A stretch of 64,000 nt of DNA from Arthrobacter sp. B6. GTDB taxonomy: Bacteria; Actinomycetota; Actinomycetes; Actinomycetales; Micrococcaceae. Position numbers and translations under genes: made by a program. Within the stretch, counting starts at the first letter, position 1; every line of letters begins with the position of its first letter. Below are positions 47,397 through 56,609 of the stretch, piece by piece. The stretch is from the NCBI RefSeq assembly GCF_001663775.1, contig NZ_KV467169.1, positions 62,001 to 126,000 of the forward strand. The letters run 5' to 3'. Under the pieces are notes generated by a model. It did no database searches, was not told the origin of the DNA, and saw nothing but the letters and a program-made list of their open reading frames with translations.

Positions 47397-48455
47397 TTAC
47401 CCCTGGCTAAGCGATACCCAGCGGTCAAGAACTGCGGCCGCTGCGCCCGAGTCCACCGAGGCCTCTGCACGCTCAAGTGCTGAACCCATACGCTCCAGGA
47501 AGTCACCGTCCGCCGAGAGGTCAAACGCCACCAGTCCTGCTGCGGCGTTCAGCAGGACTGCATCACGCGCCGCTCCGGGATGGCCCGCCAGGACATCACG
47601 CACGACGGCGGCGTTCACCTGCGCGTCTCCTCCGCGAAGCTCCTCCACCGTCGCGCGCCGGATACCCAGATCTCCGGGCGAAAACTTCAGTTCAGTGACC
47701 GCGCCGTCCCTGATTTCCCACACGGTGGACGGCCCGGTGGTGGTCAGTTCATCGAGACCGTCATTGCCCCGGAAAACGAGGCCGCGGCTGCCGCGCCGTG
47801 CCAGGACGCCTGCCACCAGCGGTGCCATCCTGGCGTTTGCCACACCGACGGCCGAGGACTGCACTCCGGCCGGGTTGGTGAGCGGACCCAGGAAGTTGAA
47901 GGCCGTGGGAATGGCCAGCTCCCTCCGCGGCACTGCCGTGTGGCGGAAGGAAGGGTGGAACACCTGGGCGAAACAGAAGGTGATTCCCGCCTCCTCGGCG
48001 TTCCGGGCAACCCGGCTGATGGGCAGATCCAGCCTGACGCCCAGTGCCTCCAGAACATCGGCGGAGCCCGAAGACGACGATGCCGCGCGGTTGCCGTGTT
48101 TGACTACTTTGGCGCCTGCCCCGGCCGCCACCAGCGCGGCCATCGTGGAGATGTTCACTGTGTTCAGCTGGTCGCCTCCGGTGCCCACGATGTCCAGCTT
48201 TTCACCGGAAATGTCGACGGGATTCGCGCGGCCCAGCATGGCCTCGACAAGGCCGGACAGCTCTTCCACCGTCTCACCCTTGGCGCTGAGCGCAACCAGG
48301 AACCCGGCAATCTGGGCGGGTGTCGCTTCCCCCGACATAATGGTGTCCATGGCCCACGCAGTACTGTCTGCGGTGAGGTCCGTGCCACTAATGAGAGCCG
48401 AGATGAGCCGCGGCCAGGTATTGCCTGCCGCCGGTGCGGATGCGAGTGAAGTCAC
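47397..48455 (-). CDS. trpD: Anthranilate phosphoribosyltransferase
   Basis: Second enzyme of tryptophan synthesis; it joins anthranilate to PRPP. The 352-residue protein has the PRPP-binding loop [15 protein letters not shown] (about 87-101), [21 protein letters not shown] (anthranilate and PRPP site) and [18 protein letters not shown]. It is encoded alone, away from other trp genes, next to the cytochrome oxidase genes, a placement also seen in other actinobacteria. The GTG start has TAGCAT 6 bases upstream and no ribosome site. Confidence 0.95.
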   Translation of the reverse strand: MTSLASAPAAGNTWPRLISALISGTDLTADSTAWAMDTIMSGEATPAQIAGFLVALSAKGETVEELSGLVEAMLGRANPVDISGEKLDIVGTGGDQLNTVNISTMAALVAAGAGAKVVKHGNRAASSSSGSADVLEALGVRLDLPISRVARNAEEAGITFCFAQVFHPSFRHTAVPRRELAIPTAFNFLGPLTNPAGVQSSAVGVANARMAPLVAGVLARRGSRGLVFRGNDGLDELTTTGPSTVWEIRDGAVTELKFSPGDLGIRRATVEELRGGDAQVNAAVVRDVLAGHPGAARDAVLLNAAAGLVAFDLSADGDFLERMGSALERAEASVDSGAAAAVLDRWVSLSQG

Positions 48456-48461
48456 TCCCTG

Positions 48462-48467
48462 ATGCTA
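48462..48467 (-). promoter_or_regulatory. -10 hexamer for leaderless trpD
   Basis: TAGCAT on the minus strand lies 6 bases before the GTG at 48455. Confidence 0.5.
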
Positions 48468-48586
48468 TCGAGCGACGCCTCGCCCTGACCAATGTGAACC
48501 CCTCCGGGAACTTTTCCCAGTGATTTCGCGTCTTTGTAGAAAAAGTCCTCCCAAAAGGCGGTTTGCGTTGGGATGTACGGACTTTT

Positions 48587-48603
48587 ATAGACATAATGTC
48601 TAT
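48587..48603. promoter_or_regulatory. 17-bp palindrome directly before ctaE
   Basis: ATAGACAT (48587-48594), one central A, and ATGTCTAT (48596-48603) form a perfect inverted repeat that ends at the base before the GTG. It covers two -10 candidates: TATAGA at 48586-48591 (17 bases after TTGCGT at 48563-48568) and CATAAT at 48592-48597, six bases before the GTG. It could be an operator over the promoter. Confidence 0.55.
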
Positions 48604-49242
48604 GTGACATCTGCGACCCATGCCCCCAGTACCCCGGCGCACCCCACGCTGAACCGCCCCAATATGGTTTCTGTTGGAACCGTAGTGTGGCTGTCCAGTG
48701 AGTTGATGTTCTTCGCCGGTCTCTTCGCCATGTACTTCACACTTCGCTCCACGAGCGGACAGATGTGGGCGGAAGAGACGGCCAAGCTCAACTTCCCGTT
48801 TGCGCTCGCTAATACGATCGTCCTTGTGGCAAGTTCCTTTACATGCCAGATGGGTGTCTTCGCCGCCGAACGGCTGCAGCCCCGCAAGACCGGCGGTCCC
48901 TTCCAGTTCGCCCGGTGGGGCATGAACGAATGGTTCACGCTGACCTTCCTCATGGGCGCGTTCTTCGTTGCCGGCCAGGCCACCGAGTACGCCATGCTGG
49001 TTTCTGAGCACGTTTCGCTGTCGTCCAACGCCTACGGCTCAGCCTTCTACATCACCACGGGCTTCCACGGCCTCCACGTCATCGGTGGCCTCATTGCTTT
49101 CCTCTTCATCATGGGCCGCGCGTTCGCGGCGAAGAAGTTCGGCCACTTCGAAGCGACGTCCGCGATTGTCACGTCTTACTACTGGCACTTTGTGGATGTC
49201 GTGTGGATTGGCCTCTTCCTGGTCATCTACGTACTCAAGTAG
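48604..49242 (+). CDS. ctaE: Cytochrome c oxidase subunit III
   Basis: Membrane subunit of the aa3-type oxidase, 212 residues with five hydrophobic helices. Typical features are [20 protein letters not shown], the conserved Glu in [23 protein letters not shown] and the C-terminal [17 protein letters not shown]. The five-helix form is usual in actinobacteria. GTG at 48604 has no ribosome site, and CATAAT stands 6 bases upstream, so the message may be leaderless. It heads the ctaE-qcrC-qcrA-qcrB operon. Confidence 0.95.
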   Translation: MTSATHAPSTPAHPTLNRPNMVSVGTVVWLSSELMFFAGLFAMYFTLRSTSGQMWAEETAKLNFPFALANTIVLVASSFTCQMGVFAAERLQPRKTGGPFQFARWGMNEWFTLTFLMGAFFVAGQATEYAMLVSEHVSLSSNAYGSAFYITTGFHGLHVIGGLIAFLFIMGRAFAAKKFGHFEATSAIVTSYYWHFVDVVWIGLFLVIYVLK

Positions 49243-49329
49243 TCAAGCTTTGATTCTTTTTCTACAAGAGGCAGAATTTCAAGAAGCGGCTCACGGAGCC
49301 GGCGCACGATCGAATAAAGGAACCACCAC

Positions 49330-50118
49330 GTGAAGGCACTCTCGCAAAAGCGGCGTCACCCACTAGCAGCAATAGCGCTGCTCCTGATGGGGCTACTCGT
49401 CACGGGTGGGCTCTACGCCGTTGCCACCACCGTCAATGAGGCGAAGGCTTCCACCACGAGCTACAGCGCCAATGACACCGCCGAGGGCGAGAAGCTCTTC
49501 GAAGCTAACTGTGCGACGTGCCACGGCATGGGCGCTAGCGGCACTCAGGACGGACCTTCGCTCGTCGGTGTGGGCGCTGCAGCGGTTGACTTCCAGGTCG
49601 GAACCGGACGTATGCCGATGCAGATGAACGGACCGCAGGCCTACAAGAAGCCGGCCCAGTTCAACGATCAGCAGACCCACCAGCTTTCAGCGTACGTAGC
49701 TTCCCTGGGAGCCGGCCCGGCGATTCCTGAAGAGGGCCTGCTTGATGGCCAGGGTGACGCCGCAGTCGGCGGCGAACTCTTCCGTGTGAACTGCGCAATG
49801 TGCCACAACGCCGCCGCAGCCGGTGGTGCCCTCACGCGTGGCAAGTTTGCACCTGCTCTGGCAGACGTATCAGAAAAGCACATCTACGAGGCCATGGTCA
49901 CCGGCCCGCAGAACATGCCGGTCTTCAGTGACGCCAACGTCTCCCCTGAAGGCAAGCGCGACATCATCACCTTCCTCAAGCAGATTGAATCCAATGGCTC
50001 CCCGGGCGGGGCGGACCTCGGGGCCCTCGGTCCGGTATCTGAGGGCCTGTTTGTCTGGGTTGCAGGACTTGGCGTCATCATCGCGTTCACGATCTGGCTG
50101 ACGTCCCGCACGTCGTAG
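49330..50118 (+). CDS. qcrC: Di-haem cytochrome c subunit of the bc complex (QcrC)
   Basis: Membrane-anchored cytochrome cc that carries electrons from the Rieske centre to the oxidase, so no soluble cytochrome c is needed. The 262-residue protein has an N-terminal helix (PLAAIALLLMGLLVTGGLYA), two haem-binding CxxCH motifs (CATCH about 57-61 and CAMCH about 155-159), and a C-terminal helix (LFVWVAGLGVIIAFTIWL). AAAGGAA precedes the GTG at 49330. The two-haem form is diagnostic for actinobacterial bcc-aa3 supercomplexes. Confidence 0.96.
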   Translation: MKALSQKRRHPLAAIALLLMGLLVTGGLYAVATTVNEAKASTTSYSANDTAEGEKLFEANCATCHGMGASGTQDGPSLVGVGAAAVDFQVGTGRMPMQMNGPQAYKKPAQFNDQQTHQLSAYVASLGAGPAIPEEGLLDGQGDAAVGGELFRVNCAMCHNAAAAGGALTRGKFAPALADVSEKHIYEAMVTGPQNMPVFSDANVSPEGKRDIITFLKQIESNGSPGGADLGALGPVSEGLFVWVAGLGVIIAFTIWLTSRTS

Positions 50119-50220
50119 GCGCGTCGCAAAAAACCACAGAACTCCTGCTGATCCGTCAGCAGTTTGAAATTGAAAAACTAACTCGGCAAATGCCGGGACG
50201 AGAGAAGGATGAGGCGAATT

Positions 50221-51291
50221 ATGGGCAACCATAGTGACGGCAGTCCGAACCACTCGGGCACCGTAGCTACGGCTGGTCAGAATGAGGTGGAGAAGTTCCA
50301 GGACCCTGGGCTTCCTCCGCACCGTTTGCGCCTGGCTGACACGGACCCGAAGGCCGCCAAGCGTGCAGAACGGCAGGTCGCCCTACTTTTTGGCACCTCC
50401 GTCGTTGGCACACTGATCTTCCTGGTGGCATATTTTGCCATCGACCTGGGTGAAGGCGCCGGCATCGCCACCATCCGGCTTCAAAATGCACTGCTGGGCG
50501 TAGGTACCGCCTTTGCCATGCTGGGCATCGGTACAGGCATCGTTCACTGGGCCAAAGCCTTGATGCCGGACCACGAAGTCTCCGAGGAACGCCACGCGAT
50601 CCGCACGGAAGACGACCGGCAGGCCGCGGTCCGCATTGTCGACGACATCGTTGACGAGACGGGCATCAAGCGCCGCCCGCTGATCCGCAACACCCTCCTT
50701 GGGGCTGTGGCACTGGCCCCCCTTCCTGCCCTGGCCATTTTCGGTGACCTCGGCCCGCGCCCGGACAGGAAACTGGCACACACCATGTGGGCACCTGTGG
50801 ACGGTCAACTCAAGCGCCTTACCCGGGACCCCGACGGAACACCCATCAGGGCATCCGATGTCACCCTGGGCTCCGCCTTCCACGTTATTCCCGAGGGCCT
50901 CAATGATCTCCATGAGGGAAAGCTCAACGAAAAGGCCAAGGCCGTTGTGCTCCTCATGCGCCTCGATCCCGCATCGCTGAACCCTTCCGAGGGCCGCGAA
51001 GACTGGGGTTACAACGGAATTGTTGCCTATTCCAAGATCTGCACCCACGTTGGCTGCCCTGTCGCTCTTTACGAGCAGCAGACGCACCATCTGCTGTGCC
51101 CGTGCCACCAGTCCACCTTTGACCTCACCCAAGAGTGCAAAGTGATCTTTGGCCCGGCCAGCCGGCCACTCCCCCAGCTGCCGATCGCAGTTGATGACGA
51201 GGGCTACCTGGTCGCTACCAGCGACTTCAAAGAACCTGTTGGACCGAGTTACTGGGAGCGTGATGAGCATGAGCGCATCATCAACAGCTAA
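50221..51291 (+). CDS. qcrA: Rieske iron-sulfur subunit of the bc complex (QcrA)
   Basis: 2Fe-2S protein that takes electrons from menaquinol. From ATG at 50221 it is 356 residues, with three hydrophobic helices in the N-terminal half, as in other actinobacteria, and the Rieske cluster motifs CTHVGCPVAL and CPCHQSTFD near the C-terminus. GGATGAGG spaces well for 50221; ATG at 50209 sits directly on its ribosome site. It overlaps qcrB by 29 bp. Actinobacterial QcrA is known to use both Sec and Tat routes; the Tat genes are at 18 kb. Confidence 0.95.
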   Translation: MGNHSDGSPNHSGTVATAGQNEVEKFQDPGLPPHRLRLADTDPKAAKRAERQVALLFGTSVVGTLIFLVAYFAIDLGEGAGIATIRLQNALLGVGTAFAMLGIGTGIVHWAKALMPDHEVSEERHAIRTEDDRQAAVRIVDDIVDETGIKRRPLIRNTLLGAVALAPLPALAIFGDLGPRPDRKLAHTMWAPVDGQLKRLTRDPDGTPIRASDVTLGSAFHVIPEGLNDLHEGKLNEKAKAVVLLMRLDPASLNPSEGREDWGYNGIVAYSKICTHVGCPVALYEQQTHHLLCPCHQSTFDLTQECKVIFGPASRPLPQLPIAVDDEGYLVATSDFKEPVGPSYWERDEHERIINS

Positions 51292-52945
51292 AGCCCCCGC
51301 CTTCGTCGCCACGACTAAAGCCGGACGCGTCACCGATTTTGTGGATGCACGTGTTGGAGGCTCTGGAATCCTGCGGGAGTTCGGACGCAAGGTCTTCCCG
51401 GACCACTGGTCGTTTATGTTCGGCGAGGTGGCACTTTACTCCTTCGTTATCCTGCTGCTTTCCGGCACATTCCTGACCTTCTTCTTCGATCCCTCGATGG
51501 CGCATACAAACTACGACGGTTCGTATGTTCCCCTGAAGGGCGTGGAAATGTCCGTCGCCTACAGCTCGTCACTGGACATCTCGTTTGATGTCCGCGGCGG
51601 CCTTTTCATGCGCCAGGTGCACCACTGGTCAGCACTGCTGTTCGTGGCGTCGATTGCTGTGCACATGCTGAGGGTCTTCTTCACCGGAGCGTTCCGCAAA
51701 CCGCGTGAAATGAACTGGGTTGTCGGCGGCGTTCTGCTCATCCTCGCGATGGCTGCAGGCTTCACCGGATACTCCCTCCCCGATGACCTGCTCTCCGGCA
51801 ACGGCCTGCGCATCATCGACGGCGTGATGAAGTCAATTCCCGTCATCGGCACCTACGCTTCCTTCTTCTTCTTTGGTGGAGAGTTCCCGGGCTACGCCGT
51901 CATAGGCCGCCTCTACATGCTCCACATCCTTCTGGTTCCCGCACTGATCCTGCTGATGATCGTGCTGCACCTCTTCATGGTGGTTGTGCACAAGCACACC
52001 CAGTACCCCGGCCCCGGCCGCAACGACGGCAACGTCGTCGGCTACCCCCTGGGTCCTGTCTACGCAGCAAAGGCCGGCGGCTTCTTCTTCATCGTCTTCG
52101 GCGTCATAGCCCTCATGGCTGCCTTCTTCACGATCAACCCGATCTGGAACTACGGCCCGTACGACCCCTCGCCTGTGTCGGCCGGTACCCAGCCTGACTG
52201 GTACATCGGGTTTGTTGACGGTGCCCTGCGCCTGATGCCGGGTGTCATCGGCGACTTCCATTTTGAGTACGTCATCTTCGGCTACACGCTGTCCCTGAAC
52301 GTCCTGCTGCCGGCCTTGGTGCCCGCGGGCATCCTGTTCACGGTGATGTTCATGTACCCGTGGATCGAAAGCTGGATCACCAAGGACAACCGCGAACACC
52401 ATGTGCTGGACCGTCCGCGCAACGCCCCTACGCGCACAGCCATCGGTGTGGCAGGCTTCGTCTGGTACTGCGTGATGTGGGCGGCAGCAGGTTCCGACCT
52501 GATCGCCACACACTTCTACGTGTCACTGAACGATGTGACTTACTGGCTCCGTGCGCTGTTCTTCATCGGCCCGATCATCGCCTTCATCGTGGCTAAGCGT
52601 GTAGCACTTGCCCTCCAGCGCAAGGACCGCGAAATCGCACTTCACGGCCGTGAAACCGGACGCATCGTGCGCCTCCCCCATGGTGAATTCATCGAGGTCC
52701 ACGCTCCGCTCGATGAGTACAAGCGCTACAAGCTGGTTGGTTTCGAATCGCCGGCCCCGCTGCCCGCGGTCCCCAACGACCACGGCATCGTGACCCGCAA
52801 GGAAAAGCAGCGTGCTTTCCTGTCCAAGTGGTTCTTCGAGGACCGGGTAGCCCCGGCAACCCCCGCAGAGCTGGAGGCCGCTCACGGCCACCATGCCCAC
52901 CCTGCGGTGGAAGCAGCCGAGGAAAGCAAGAGCCTCAGCCACTAA
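51263..52945 (+). CDS. qcrB: Cytochrome b subunit of the bc complex (QcrB)
   Basis: Di-haem b membrane subunit that oxidises menaquinol and is the target of some antimycobacterial drugs in relatives. The protein is 560 residues with about eight helices plus a long C-terminal extension (after about 420) rich in charge and ending in His/Glu. Haem-ligand histidines are in VHHWSALLFVASIAVHMLRV and MLHILLVPALILLMIVLHLF, and the quinol-site PEW-like segment is near GTQPDWYIGFVDG. The start is ATG at 51263 or 51269; both lie inside qcrA. A strong palindromic terminator follows. Confidence 0.95.
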   Translation: MSMSASSTAKAPAFVATTKAGRVTDFVDARVGGSGILREFGRKVFPDHWSFMFGEVALYSFVILLLSGTFLTFFFDPSMAHTNYDGSYVPLKGVEMSVAYSSSLDISFDVRGGLFMRQVHHWSALLFVASIAVHMLRVFFTGAFRKPREMNWVVGGVLLILAMAAGFTGYSLPDDLLSGNGLRIIDGVMKSIPVIGTYASFFFFGGEFPGYAVIGRLYMLHILLVPALILLMIVLHLFMVVVHKHTQYPGPGRNDGNVVGYPLGPVYAAKAGGFFFIVFGVIALMAAFFTINPIWNYGPYDPSPVSAGTQPDWYIGFVDGALRLMPGVIGDFHFEYVIFGYTLSLNVLLPALVPAGILFTVMFMYPWIESWITKDNREHHVLDRPRNAPTRTAIGVAGFVWYCVMWAAAGSDLIATHFYVSLNDVTYWLRALFFIGPIIAFIVAKRVALALQRKDREIALHGRETGRIVRLPHGEFIEVHAPLDEYKRYKLVGFESPAPLPAVPNDHGIVTRKEKQRAFLSKWFFEDRVAPATPAELEAAHGHHAHPAVEAAEESKSLSH

Positions 52946-52966
52946 GGCAAACCCGTTCAGTGCCCT

Positions 52967-53006
52967 ACGTGAAAGGCCCGGTCCAATTGGACCGGGCCTT
53001 TCACGT
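52967..53006. terminator. Bidirectional terminator after qcrB
   Basis: A perfect 40-bp palindrome with AATT at its centre (20-bp arms, 52967-52986 and 52987-53006) lies between two convergent genes. The right arm ends with CTTTCACGT rather than a T run. Confidence 0.8.
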
Positions 53007-53046
53007 TCCGGGCGGCTTCAAGAGTCGGTCCCGGAAAGCAGGCGGG

Positions 53047-53841
53047 CTAAGAGTTGTTGCGGTAGCCAGACCCATGGTGCCGAGCAGGCCTGGCCCCGGG
53101 ACGCTGCAGTGGCACCCAGAGTTTGTACCGGTCAGCCCTGTAGTACGACACCGAGTAGTCGACCATGGAACGTGCCACAAAAGCATGGCGCTGGATCTTG
53201 AGGAGCGGTGCGCCGACATCCACATTGAGGAGCCGTGCAGTGGACGGCGAGGCGGCGGTGGCTTCGATCATGTCCTCCCCCCATTCCATCACCAGGCCAA
53301 ACTGTTCGCTAAGGACGTTGTACAGCGACGTCGGCGGTTCCCCATCCAACAGTCCAGGAACCCTGTGTGCCGGAATGAAGTTTTCATCCACACTCATGGG
53401 CTCACCGTCCGCCAGCAAGAGCCGGCGGAAGCGGACCAGCGGCATACCCTCGTCGACCTGGAGTTCGCGGGCCAGGAAAGCACTGGCACCGATCTGTTCG
53501 AAGCTGAGCACCTTCGCTGCAGGAACCATCCCGCGACGCTGCATCTCCTCGCTATATGACGTTAGTTTGACCTGCAGGTCAAGCTTGGGCTTCCGCACGA
53601 AAGTGCCGAGCCCCACCACCCGTTCGATGACCTCTTCACCTACCAGCGCATCGATGGCCTGGCGTACCGTCATCCGGGCAAGCCCGAAGCGCTCGGCAAG
53701 ATCCCTTTCCGACGGCAACGCAGAACCCGGCGGACAGGAGTCCGCTATGTACTGCCTGAGAATCTCGCGGAGTTGGACGTAGATCGCGGTCCCGCTGCTG
53801 CGGTCAATTTCACCGGCAACACCCGCCGCGCTAGACGCCAT
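53047..53841 (-). CDS. GntR/HutC-family regulator, DasR-like
   Basis: Transcription regulator of 264 residues with an N-terminal winged helix (AIYVQLREILRQYIADSCPPG, then LAERFGLARMTVRQAIDALV, about 45-66) and a C-terminal UTRA effector domain (about 95-250). The UTRA domain resembles DasR/NagR (LTSYSEEMQRRGM, MSVDENFIPAHR, YSVSYYRADRYKLWV), whose effectors are amino-sugar phosphates. A consensus DasR operator lies in the gap to the divergent HPr gene, supporting autoregulation. ATG at 53841 is chosen on family N-terminus; its ribosome site is weak and a short frame overlaps it. Confidence 0.9.
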   Translation of the reverse strand: MASSAAGVAGEIDRSSGTAIYVQLREILRQYIADSCPPGSALPSERDLAERFGLARMTVRQAIDALVGEEVIERVVGLGTFVRKPKLDLQVKLTSYSEEMQRRGMVPAAKVLSFEQIGASAFLARELQVDEGMPLVRFRRLLLADGEPMSVDENFIPAHRVPGLLDGEPPTSLYNVLSEQFGLVMEWGEDMIEATAASPSTARLLNVDVGAPLLKIQRHAFVARSMVDYSVSYYRADRYKLWVPLQRPGARPARHHGSGYRNNS

Positions 53842-53875
53842 GATGGCTGGTCCCTGCTGGTGTCTTCACCCTTCA

Positions 53876-53881
53876 ATCTTA
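53876..53881 (-). promoter_or_regulatory. -10 hexamer for the GntR gene
   Basis: TAAGAT on the minus strand lies 6 bases before a GTG at 53869 that opens a 12-codon frame, not before the regulator ATG itself. If used, the message starts at about 53869 and the dre operator covers the -35 region. Confidence 0.4.
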
Positions 53882-53893
53882 AGACAAACGCCG

Positions 53894-53909
53894 GCAGGTC
53901 TAGACCGGT
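53894..53909. promoter_or_regulatory. DasR-type operator (dre)
   Basis: GCAGGTCTAGACCGGT holds the perfect 10-bp core GGTCTAGACC (53897-53906) of the DasR responsive element, in the gap between the DasR-like gene and HPr. Position relative to the proposed gntR start is about -28 to -37, which suits repression. Confidence 0.8.
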
Positions 53910-54014
53910 CGTGGCAGTCCGTCCTTCCGGTTGGGTGCACCCGCGTTCCGACAGCTATATTGGATTGGATATTTGTCGTCAGACGGAGGGGGCCGTCCGG
54001 GAAAAGGAGTTGGA

Positions 54015-54308
54015 TTGCCCATTCACAAGGCAGTGGTTTCGGCGTCAATCGGTTTGCATGCCCGACCCGCAGCGGTGTTCGTCCGGGCAGTAACGGATAC
54101 GGGCTTGCCTGTCACCATCCGCAAAGCAGGAATCGACAGCGTCGATGCCAGGTCCTTGCTTGAAGTGATGACCGCGGATTTCCACCACGGCTGCGAAGTT
54201 GAACTGAGCATCAGCGAGTCGGCGGTGGACGCACCTCAGAGCCTGCAGGCAGCGGAGGCGGCCCTCCAGACCCTGGCTGAGCTTTTGGAGTCCCAGGGAG
54301 CACACTAG
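54015..54308 (+). CDS. ptsH: Phosphocarrier protein HPr
   Basis: PTS phosphocarrier that passes phosphate from enzyme I to the sugar-specific IIA domains. From TTG at 54015 the protein is 97 residues. The active site His15 is in IGLHARPAAVFV, and Ser47 in DARSLLEVM corresponds to the regulatory Ser46. TTG is the only start that gives His15 at the family position and it has AAGGAG 5 bases upstream. The gene is divergent from the DasR-like regulator; ptsH is a DasR target in Streptomyces. TATATT at 53956-53961 is a possible -10. Confidence 0.92.
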   Translation: MPIHKAVVSASIGLHARPAAVFVRAVTDTGLPVTIRKAGIDSVDARSLLEVMTADFHHGCEVELSISESAVDAPQSLQAAEAALQTLAELLESQGAH

Positions 54309-54403
54309 GGCCGTAGAGCCTGTAGCCCGCCGGCCCAGCGACGTACCAAGTCAGCCCAGCGGACAGCCGTCCGCAGGCGCTCCTAAGCCTCAACCCGCTT
54401 CAC

Positions 54404-54453
54404 GCATAACGACGTCGGGCCCCACCTTCCGGTGGGGCCCGACGTCGTTATGC
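54404..54453. terminator. Bidirectional terminator between HPr and ctaF
   Basis: A perfect 23-bp inverted repeat (54404-54426 with 54431-54453) with a 4-base loop lies between two convergent genes. No T run follows on either strand. Confidence 0.85.
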
Positions 54454-54473
54454 TGTTCGTTTCATCCAGTGCC

Positions 54474-54875
54474 CTAGTGGGCGTGGTCCCCGCGGCTGTA
54501 CTCGTAAACCCAGCCAACGAGCGCTACGAGAGCAAGACCGCCGGCGATGAAAGTGATCCAGAAGCCAACGGCCAGGCCCAGGAAGCCGCCAGCGCAGGCA
54601 AGACCCAGAACCAGGGGCCACCAGCTCCAGGGGCTGAAGTGTCCCTGCTCACCGGCACCCTCGTGGATCTCGGCGTCGTTCCGGTCCTCAGGGCGCATGC
54701 CGACACGCTTGCCGGTGAAGCCCAGGTAGCCGCCGATCATTCCAGCAAGTCCGCCAACGAGGAGGATCCCGAGGATGCCGACCCATTCACCCCAGTTGGT
54801 CAGGAACCCGTAAACCAGGGAGACCGGCACGAAGAAGAAGACTCCGGCTCCAAAAATCCATGATTCGATCTTCAC
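54474..54875 (-). CDS. ctaF: Cytochrome c oxidase subunit IV
   Basis: Small actinobacterial subunit of the aa3 oxidase, 133 residues. It has four hydrophobic helices (about 5-25, 30-52, 87-108 and 108-126), with [20 protein letters not shown] at the N-terminus, the conserved [24 protein letters not shown] loop split by charge, and [19 protein letters not shown]. It overlaps ctaD by 4 bp (ATGA). Confidence 0.94.
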   Translation of the reverse strand: MKIESWIFGAGVFFFVPVSLVYGFLTNWGEWVGILGILLVGGLAGMIGGYLGFTGKRVGMRPEDRNDAEIHEGAGEQGHFSPWSWWPLVLGLACAGGFLGLAVGFWITFIAGGLALVALVGWVYEYSRGDHAH

Positions 54876-56599
54876 TTGGCTGTGTCCTTCTGGTCGGCGT
54901 TACCGAGCACCGCTGCAGCCGCAGACGGTGACTCAACGGTGTGGATCTGCGCCAGCTCGGGGTGGTGCAGGTCCAGGGCTGGGCGCTCCGAACGGATCCG
55001 CGGCAGCGACGTGAAGTTGTGGCGCGGCGGCGGGCACGACGTGGCCCATTCGAGCGAGGCGCCGAAGCCCCACGGGTCATCAACCGCGACGCGCTCTGAG
55101 CTCCGCCACGTGATGTAGACGTTCCAGAAGAACGGGATCAGTGATGCTCCCAGCACGAAGGACGCGATGGTGGAGAACTGGTTCATCCAGGTGAAGTTGT
55201 CCTCCACAAGGTAGTCCGCGTAGCGGCGGGGCATGCCCTCTACGCCCAGCCAGTGCTGGATCAGGAACGTTCCGTGGAAGCCGAGGAAGAGCAGCCAGAA
55301 GTGGATCTTGCCGAGCCGCTCGTTGAGCATCTTGCCGGTGAACTTTGGCCACCAGAAGTAGAAGCCTGCGAACATCGCGAAGACCACGGTGCCGAACACC
55401 ACGTAGTGGAAGTGCGCCACCACGAAGTACGAGTCAGAGACATGGAAGTCCAGCGGCGGCGACGCCAGGATGATGCCGGTCAGGCCGCCGAAGAGGAACG
55501 TGACAAGGAAGCCGATGCTCCACAGCATGGGAGTCTCGAACGTAATCGAGCCCCGCCACATGGTGCCGATCCAGTTGAAGAACTTCACGCCGGTGGGCAC
55601 CGCGATCAGCATGGTCATAAAAGCGAAGAACGGCAGCAGCACCGATCCGGTCACATACATGTGGTGCGCCCACACGGTCACGGACAGGGCGGCGATGGCG
55701 ATGGTCGCGTAGACCAAACCCTTGTAGCCGAAGATCGGCTTGCGGCTGAACACCGGGAAGATCTCCGAGACGATGCCGAAGAACGGCAGGGCAATGATGT
55801 ACACCTCAGGGTGTCCGAAGAACCAGAACAGGTGCTGCCAGAGGACGGCGCCGCCGTTTTCGGGATCAAAGATGTGCGCCCCGAAGCGGCGGTCGGCACC
55901 CAGGGCGAACAGGGCGGCAGCAAGCGGCGGGAACGCCATCAACACCAGAATGGACGTGACAAGTGCATTCCAGGTGAAGATCGGCATCCGCCACATGGTC
56001 ATGCCCGGGGCGCGCATGCAGATGATGGTGGTGATGAAGTTGACCGCGCCAAGGATGGTGCCAAAGCCGGACAGCGCCAGGCCGAACACCCACAGGTCGC
56101 CACCGACTCCGGGGCTGAACGTCGTGTTGGACAGCGGCGCATAGGCAAACCAGCCAAACGACGCAGCGCCCTGCGGGGTGATGAATCCCGAGACAGCGAT
56201 GGTGGAACCGAAGAGGAAGAACCAGAACGCCAGGGCGTTCAGCCGCGGGAACGCCACGTCCGGGGCGCCGATCTGAAGCGGCATGATCACGTTGGTGAAA
56301 CCGGCGAACAGCGGGGTGGCGAACATCAGCAGCATCACGGTGCCGTGCATGGTGAACAGCTGGTTGTACTGCTCCTTGGTCTGCAGGATCTGCATGCCGG
56401 GCTCGAAAAGTTCAGCACGGATGAGCAGGGCCATCACGCCGCCGAGGCAGAAGAACACAAAGGACGCGATCAGGTACATGTACCCGATGGTCTTGTGATC
56501 AGTGGAGGTGATCCAGTTGACGACAATGCGTCCCTTGGACTTGGGAACCACGGGGGCCTCAAGGACCCCGGTGGGTGCGGATTGAGTGTATGTAGCCAC
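54872..56599 (-). CDS. ctaD: Cytochrome c oxidase subunit I
   Basis: Catalytic subunit of the aa3 oxidase with haem a, haem a3 and CuB; it reduces oxygen and pumps protons. The 575-residue protein has twelve hydrophobic helices. Haem and copper ligands are in [29 protein letters not shown] (His-Pro-Glu-Val-Tyr, CuB and its Tyr cross-link) and [15 protein letters not shown]. It is second in the ctaC-ctaD-ctaF operon. A short C-terminal extension after about 545 is charged. Confidence 0.97.
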   Translation of the reverse strand: MATYTQSAPTGVLEAPVVPKSKGRIVVNWITSTDHKTIGYMYLIASFVFFCLGGVMALLIRAELFEPGMQILQTKEQYNQLFTMHGTVMLLMFATPLFAGFTNVIMPLQIGAPDVAFPRLNALAFWFFLFGSTIAVSGFITPQGAASFGWFAYAPLSNTTFSPGVGGDLWVFGLALSGFGTILGAVNFITTIICMRAPGMTMWRMPIFTWNALVTSILVLMAFPPLAAALFALGADRRFGAHIFDPENGGAVLWQHLFWFFGHPEVYIIALPFFGIVSEIFPVFSRKPIFGYKGLVYATIAIAALSVTVWAHHMYVTGSVLLPFFAFMTMLIAVPTGVKFFNWIGTMWRGSITFETPMLWSIGFLVTFLFGGLTGIILASPPLDFHVSDSYFVVAHFHYVVFGTVVFAMFAGFYFWWPKFTGKMLNERLGKIHFWLLFLGFHGTFLIQHWLGVEGMPRRYADYLVEDNFTWMNQFSTIASFVLGASLIPFFWNVYITWRSSERVAVDDPWGFGASLEWATSCPPPRHNFTSLPRIRSERPALDLHHPELAQIHTVESPSAAAAVLGNADQKDTAK

Positions 56600-56609
56600 G
56601 TCGCTCCCC

